Origin: Rutstroemia sp. NJR-2017a BVV2
Taxonomy: Eukaryota > Ascomycota > Leotiomycetes > Helotiales > Rutstroemiaceae
NCBI GenBank assembly: GCA_002946415.1
Contig: NJPS01000013.1
Coordinates: 620,001-684,000, forward strand
DNA: 64,000 nt
Direction of reading: 5' to 3'
Shown: one piece after another, positions 57,700 through 64,000 of the stretch
Numbering within the stretch: position 1 is the stretch's first letter
How the letters are laid out: each line of letters opens with the position of its first letter
Notes under the pieces: generated by a model
Seen by the model: the letters and a program-made list of their open reading frames with translations, nothing else
What the model was told of the DNA's origin: nothing
Database searches by the model: none
Position numbers and translations under genes: made by a program

Positions 57700-60271
57700 T
57701 TTGTAATGAGAAAGCGCAGTAAAGAATGAAGCAAAGATTGATGTGAATGAAACGAGTGGTGATGATAGGGCAACGCGTTCATCTCATCTTTATACTGTTT
57801 GAACCACAGTCCCGTTTGTTACCCATGCGAACTTTGTCCATGCTCCGTCGTCGGCTCCCACGAAACGCAGACAACATTTCTAAGGATTTGAAATGGATTG
57901 TACAACTTGACAAAGCAAAATATTTGCAGAGACTAACAGAAAAGCTTGCAGGCAAGACCCATTTCTCGAATTTTCGGCGTAAATATGGCAGGTCCGAGCC
58001 CTGAAAGAAACAGTAACGGAGAGTCCAACCTCCACCAAGTCCCTCAGCACAAATCAGAACCCTTGATTATGACGCAAGATATAAGGGCCGTTCGGTGCCT
58101 TTAAGGTATCAAGGGCCAATGTTTCATAGCCAATAACCAAAATTGAGATCCCTTGCCATAACTTCATGCAGGTACCGGTGAAATGCCGACGTCAAGAAAC
58201 TTCCAGCGGAACGACCCGGTGCTGTACCGGATATCCGCGCATGCTTAGCATAAGGCGTAGGCAAGGGGGCAGGGACTTCCATATTCGAACACAGAGATTA
58301 TGAGATCAAACCAACTCGGAAAGATCTGTATAAATTAGAGAGTCAGAGAGTGTAGCTGGTTGATGAGGGGAGAGCTCATCGGGGATGCAACGACGGATCA
58401 TCTCACAAACAACCGTTTAATTAGGACATCATTCTAGAACTCTCGAGACAGATTCTCTCCTTCAACATGGTCGTCTTATCAAAGTGAGAAAATCCGTCGT
58501 CATTCTTTTAACGGACCGAAGTAGAACTTTAAAAGAATGGGTCAGCGGGACTCCTAACGGCATTTTATTCGCCTTATCAATCATTTATCAGCAAACAAGA
58601 TGTTTCTACCCACATTAATTGGTCGTGCATAAACTTTATGGTCAACTTACCTCCTTTAATAAGACTACCTATCACCTTGGATCATCTAGGCGATATGCAA
58701 AAATGGCTGTGCATCTTGCAATTCGTCCGGCACAAGTACTTGGTGCAAACAGGGTATGGACAAAGCTTGGGCGGCGACAACTTCCCAAGTAGTGAAGCAG
58801 CGACCTGCAAATGTGGATATTAAGCTTTGTTCATGATAGACCGAAGTCCGAGTTGAGTACCATAGCACAGGTTCCTCTGGCTTTCAAAAAGCGTCCGCAA
58901 TACCATACTGTCCGGATGAGAGGGTCAAAAATACTTCAGCTACACCGACCTCATAGGCTCGAGATGTCTAGTGCTATCGAGGACAGATTCGGCAGCTGTG
59001 GCTCTGTGTCAACATTGTATCGAAATAACCTGACTGGCGGTCAGACATTTCATTCCGACTTCCATGCTCACTCATGATACATGCTTTCTCGAGGTATACC
59101 GGAGGTGTGCCTTCCAAGTGTTGCCCTTGACTTTTGGAGGAATATGTTCGATATCGCAAAAGCTACACGCTGGTCTAGTGGCTGCTTAGACCTGCAGATC
59201 CCTCGACTGAATTGGCGTGCCATGCATTGGCAGATCCCACCGAGATGAAACGACAGATTTGATCATGGTTCCGATGAAACAGTGGCCATAGAGATGGCGC
59301 CAAAAGATTGGGATGATTGTATATCAATGTGGTGGTTGGCGCTGTTGGTAACGATCAGTCGCGACGTACAGCACTGGTGCAGTATCTACAGGCTTATGTA
59401 ATACGAGAATTCTACGGCGCGTCGTACCGTAGCACGCACACGCGCAACCACACCATCATCCCTACCTAATACATTACACACAATGTACGACTGCTACTTC
59501 CATCAAGTCGCTCTCGATGGAAAGCCTGCTGAATTGTTCGAATCAACTTCGACTATTTCTGTCTTACGAGACTTCATCACCTCACCGCAGAGGTGCGACC
59601 TATGAGTTGGTCGTGGTGACCACACGGATTATTAAGCCTTCCAGGCGACGGAACTGCATGTTGTATAGCTTAACGATGGAGACTTTTTGCCTCGTGACAA
59701 GATTTCTCCGACAAATTAGGTATTCGCGGGGTCATGATTGCCCCGCAGATTTCAACGACACAACTATCTGACCTTTGTCGGGGGAGCTTGGGGCGCACAG
59801 AAGCGGGGCCGTCGTATGGAGCAGATGAGCTTTTCAGACGTATGCGGCCCCCGACTCTACCTCGGAATAAGATGACCCGATGGGTATGCCATCGAAGAAA
59901 GCGGCAGCATGGACTGATGCATGGACTAAGTATCGTTTTTAGCCTAGTGGCCAGGAACAGTCTACTGGAAAATGAACCATTATATCAGAAAATAATGGAT
60001 GTATGATGCTCCAGGAGCTTTTGCGGAAAGTTTATGCAGACCAAATTTTCGCAGGGTGCGGTCGAAGTTGATCCGAGGTGGGGGAGGTGGTCGCCGGCCG
60101 AAATGGTTTTCATTTTACGCAGAGGCGTTTAGCTATGCCGTCTTCGGAGATTTATCTTGTATCAAGGGCGTCTATCCAAGGTCCAAATCAGGTGAAACTT
60201 AGTACAAAACACTTGGGCTATTCGCCAGTCTAGCAAATACGAATCCGAGCACCTCGAAAATCCCAAGCATA
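57700..60271. other. Divergent intergenic, 2.6 kb
   Basis: Between divergently transcribed GMC and GH35 genes. No convincing gene; ORFs are short and lack domains. Could hold shared regulatory sites for the two secreted enzymes, but I see no motif I can name. Confidence 0.45.
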
Positions 60272-63200
60272 ATGTATGCTTCACATCATTCTTCTGCACG
60301 GGCAATATCTTTGCTTATATTTCTCATATTCATACATGCCCTCTTCTCTGAAGCTCAGAATAGCTCGTCTTGGCCCATTCAGAATAGTGGATATACGGAC
60401 TTAGTAGAATGGGACCATTACAGTTGGATCGTGAATGGTGAACGCATCTTCATTTTTGGAGGGGAGATGCATCCATTTCGTTTGCCCGTCCCGGAAATGT
60501 GGGAAGACATCGTGCAAAAGATTAAAGCTGGAGGAATGAACACAATGTCTTTCTACAGTCATTGGGGATTTCATGAAGAGATCCAGGGGAAGCTTGATCT
60601 CAAGACCGGTGCGCGAGACCTTTCTCGACTACTAGGTTACGCACGCGATGCCGGACTTTTTGTTTCGGTTCGACCAGGGCCTTACATCAATGGAGAACTT
60701 AGTGCTGGAGGTTTCCCTTTGTGGTTGACTACTGGGGCATTCGGCTCTCTCCGAAACAATGACACACGGTATACAGCAGCTTGGATGCCATATCACACTG
60801 CCATTGCCGACCTTGTCGCACCATATCAGATCAATCAACACGGCACCGTCATTAGCTACCAGATCGAGAATGAGTATCCCAATCAATGGTCAAGCCAATC
60901 CTCCAAGACGCCAAAAGCAACTGCTGTGGCGTATTTCAAGGCTCTTGAGGCTGTGGTGAGAGCTCAAGGGATCGATGTTCCCACGACACATAATGCCCCG
61001 GGAGCTTACGCTTCCTGGTCAAAGGACTTCGATACCGTTGGTGCAGGGGGTGATGTTGATATCTGGGGGTATGATACGTATGTGAGTAACAGTTCAACCC
61101 TGTCGCGTCCGCTAGCTTACAATATATAGCCCCTATGCTGGTCTTGTGTTCCCTCTGATTGTAGTTCTGCTCATGCCGAATTCACACTCCTCGAATACTA
61201 CACGTATTTTCAATATGTAGCTCCCAACCAACCTTCTTACATGCCGGAGTTTCAAGGTGGTCGAGTTAACCCTCTTGATGGACCCATTGATGGCTGTGCC
61301 GATACCGTTGGAGTTGAGTTCAGGAACCTGTATTATCGCCATAATATCGATCAAAAAGTTACCTCAATGATGCTTTATATGTTATATGGAGGCACAAATT
61401 GGGGCTGGCTTGGCGTACCTTTCATGGGGACAAGTTATGACTACTCTGCGCCAATTGCCGAAGATAGAACACTGCGCGATAGCTGGTACGAATCCAAGAC
61501 TTTCGGGCTCTTTACTAGAATTGCCCTCGACTTGAGAAAAGTAGACAGGATTGGCAACGGAACATTTTACACTGACAATTCAGCAATCACAGCTACAGAG
61601 CTGCGAAATCCCGATACACATGCTGCGTTTTATGTGGTTCGGCACACTACCTCAACTGAAAATTCAGAGCAGGAATTTCGCCTCAATGTCTCTACTTCTG
61701 AAGGTACATTCCAAATCCCACAGAACTCCAGTAGCATGGTTCTTAAGGGTCATGTTGCAAATATCGTCGTTACGGACTTTTCTGTTGGTTATGCATCGCT
61801 CGTATATTCTACCGCAGAAATCATGACATTCATCATCACTGATGGCAACCCGACGTTGGTTCTTTGGGTACCTACTGGAGGGAGTGGAGAGCTCTATGTC
61901 AAAAACTCTACAAAAATTGGCGAAATCACTCGTTGCGATGCATGTTCCGAAGTCAACTTCACACGTAAAGGTGACGGCTCGATTGCTTCCTTTACACAAG
62001 GAACAGGTGCAACATTCCTCAGGTTCGATGACTTGCGGGTTATATTAGTCGATCGTCCGACCGCCTGGAGGTTGTTTGCTCCAAGTCTGACGGCCGATCC
62101 TCACTATCCACCAAATGAAAGTAGTAAGTTTACCTTTTCTTTAACTAGACTTTGGATAACTGTTAACCGCAGACAGTCATTGTTACTGGCCCATATCTTG
62201 TGCGTACTGCTTCGATCATATTTGATATTTTGTACCTGACCGGTGATATAAATGAGACGACCACCCTTGAGGTGGTTACCCCCAGAATTGTGACGCAAGT
62301 GTCATGGAATGGCGAAGGGATTAGTACTACTCCAACTTCTTGGGGAACCAGAAAGGGGAGCTTGCCAGGACCCAATACCTATCAGCTACCAAAGTTATCT
62401 GGCTGGAAGACGAAAGAAAGTTTCCCGGAACGCTGGGCGAACTATTCCGATACTAGCCTTGCGTGGGCTCATGCTAATCACACAACCACAGCAAGCTCAT
62501 CTGCTTCGGCTACAAAGCCATATCTTTTCATTGATGAATACGGTTTTCATACTGGTATTCACATCTGGCGTGGTTCGTTTGCTTCGCATGCAGATGGAGC
62601 TTATATCAAGGTACAAGGTGGTGCGGGATTCGCATTTTCGATATACTTGAATGGTCTATTTTTGGGTGCATTTCCAGGCTCTGCCAGTTCTTCTTCTAGT
62701 GGGATGACCATCAGTTTTGACAATACGACATTGAATGAAAACAACACTCTCGTTGTCATCCAAGACAACACCGGTCATGATGAGAGTGGCGGAGCAACAA
62801 CGGTACGAGGCATTCTCAACGCCACTCTCTTGGGAACTACTAAGACGTTCAATTCATGGAAAGTGGCAGGTACTGCTGGAGGATCAATAAACGCTATATT
62901 AGATCCAGTCCGAGGAATCTATAACGAAGGCGGCCTCACTGGAGAGCGTTTGGGTTGGCACTTGCCCGGATATGATGATTCTAGCTGGCAACAGAACTCA
63001 CCTTCCGCGGGAATCTTTGATGCTGGGGTACAATTCTACAGAACAACAGTTGAATTGGATGTCCCCGATGGGCATGACATGTCTGTGCATTTTACCTTGA
63101 CCCAGGACTTTACATCCAATGTTCGTGCTTTCCTCTATGTTAACGGATATCAATATGGTCGATACATGCCATCAGTGAGCAGCACCAATACATTTCCTGT

Positions 63201-63390
63201 TCCACCCGGAATCCTGAATTATGGAGGACAGAATTTGATCGCATTGGCGCTTTGGTCATTCAACCGTTCTGGCGCGAACATTCACGTTGATTGGGAGATC
63301 ACGAAGCTTACTAGGTCCTCGCTCAACACCAAGTTCGACGCTTCTTACCTTCAACCAGCATGGAGCAGTGACCGCATCAACTATGCGTAG
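60272..63390 (+). CDS. Secreted GH35 beta-galactosidase
   Basis: Predicted secreted beta-galactosidase acting on plant galactans or oligosaccharides. Exons are 60272-61081, 61130-62123 and 62177-63390, giving 1005 aa, the normal size of fungal GH35. Splices are GTGAGT...TATAG and GTAAGT...ACAG. The signal peptide (about 1-28) ends FSEAQ. The TIM barrel shows GGEMHPFRLPVPEMW, GGMNTMSFYSHWG, RPGPYINGELSAGG, the acid/base motif YQIENEY (Glu201) and the nucleophile motif MPEFQGGR (Glu310), then MLYGGTNWGWLG. Later beta domains include GFHTGIHIWRGSF, GFAFSIYLNG and a jelly-roll QFYRTTVELDVPDG to the end. The small exon-1/exon-2 junction sits in the variable loop after WGYDTY and is the least certain point. 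Confidence 0.93.
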
Positions 63391-64000
63391 GGTGAACTAT
63401 TTGATAATTTCTGACGGTTGGATCTCATAAGTTTTCGTTGAGTGGATTACCTCTTTTTTTTTGTGGATTACAAAATATTTTCCACCACTGTGACGCTTTG
63501 ACGAAAACTCAAGGAGAGGTGGATTCTCTAGGCCCCTCATTCAATCAGATAAGATAAAACTTGATCAACATCCTTACCGCCTAGACTAAAAATGTCAAGA
63601 CCATTGCACATCACTAGTCGATATCTGTAGTCTTGGCCCGCTCTATGGATTTTCACTTCCCTGCCGTACATCGACTTGGAGATGCTTAATGATGACTCGG
63701 TAACTTGTGTGGATCATGACCCGTTGAAGACCAGATAGATGGACCTTTTGCGTGGCCAGGTCGGCCATATCAGGTGTTTTTGACACGAATTGAGACTGAT
63801 GCGTTTATTGCTAGTCGGCTACCACTTATCGCCTGCTTGAAAAGAGTGGCCCAATACTAGGCTGCATGATCAGATAAGCCAGTGCATCAGCAGGGGATAC
63901 TTATACACGCGAATCCAAGGGCTGCATATAACAGTAGTGAAAGTTTCCCACGCCCGATCAATTATACTTTTCGGTCTTCGTATCCCAACTATCATCTACG
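63391..64000. other. Downstream of the GH35 gene, right edge
   Basis: A T-rich stretch (CTCTTTTTTTTTGTGG near 63451) follows the stop and may lie in the 3' UTR. No further gene seen before the window ends. Confidence 0.5.

Noticed and set aside
1..64000. Biosynthetic gene cluster or CRISPR-like array
   Set aside because: No PKS, NRPS or terpene synthase core genes, and the only regular short repeats are LTR palindromes and microsatellites.

Overview
The window looks like nuclear DNA of a filamentous ascomycete. Genes are monocistronic on both strands, most have one to five short introns (about 45-115 nt, GTAAGT-type donors, CTAAC/CTRAY-like branch sites, YAG acceptors), and the families are typically fungal (HET proteins, secreted aspartic protease, GH3, GH35, GMC oxidoreductase, RIB7-type reductase). 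A leotiomycete close to Botrytis, Sclerotinia or Monilinia is my best guess, but this is inference from protein character, not a search result. I see no tRNA, rRNA or CRISPR array.

Layout. At 0.5-10.6 kb is a housekeeping block: a Bos1-type Golgi SNARE, a small membrane protein, an MFS transporter, the riboflavin-pathway reductase RIB7 and GMP synthase. About 5 kb without a convincing gene follows. A secreted pepsin-type protease lies at 15.7-17.1 kb. From 17.9 to about 25.2 kb is an AT-rich, decayed island. It holds a CorA-like membrane-protein relic with several in-frame stops, two solo LTRs of one retroelement family (each with a perfect 5-bp target duplication), TPR fragments, and one intact zinc-finger RNA exonuclease. 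A large HET-domain protein (25.4-27.8 kb), a decayed ORF cluster, a three-exon SDR, a secreted protein of five ~55-residue repeats and a second SDR run to 35.4 kb.

The right half is gene-rich: a DUF4139-type protein carrying an FG-rich segment, gamma-glutamyltranspeptidase, an Lsb5-like VHS/GAT protein, GH3 beta-glucosidase, a calcineurin-like phosphoesterase, a truncated HET relic, a GMC oxidoreductase and a GH35 beta-galactosidase.

How the genes relate. There is no operon logic and I see no classical biosynthetic cluster. A theme is secretion: the protease, GGT, GH3, GMC, GH35 and the repeat protein all begin with signal peptides, which suits a plant-associated or saprotrophic life. HET genes, TPR fragments, retroelement remnants and RIP-like stop codons mark the fast-evolving parts. 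All exon boundaries were read by eye from splice signals and reading-frame continuity. I checked every multi-exon gene listed as intact for phase consistency.
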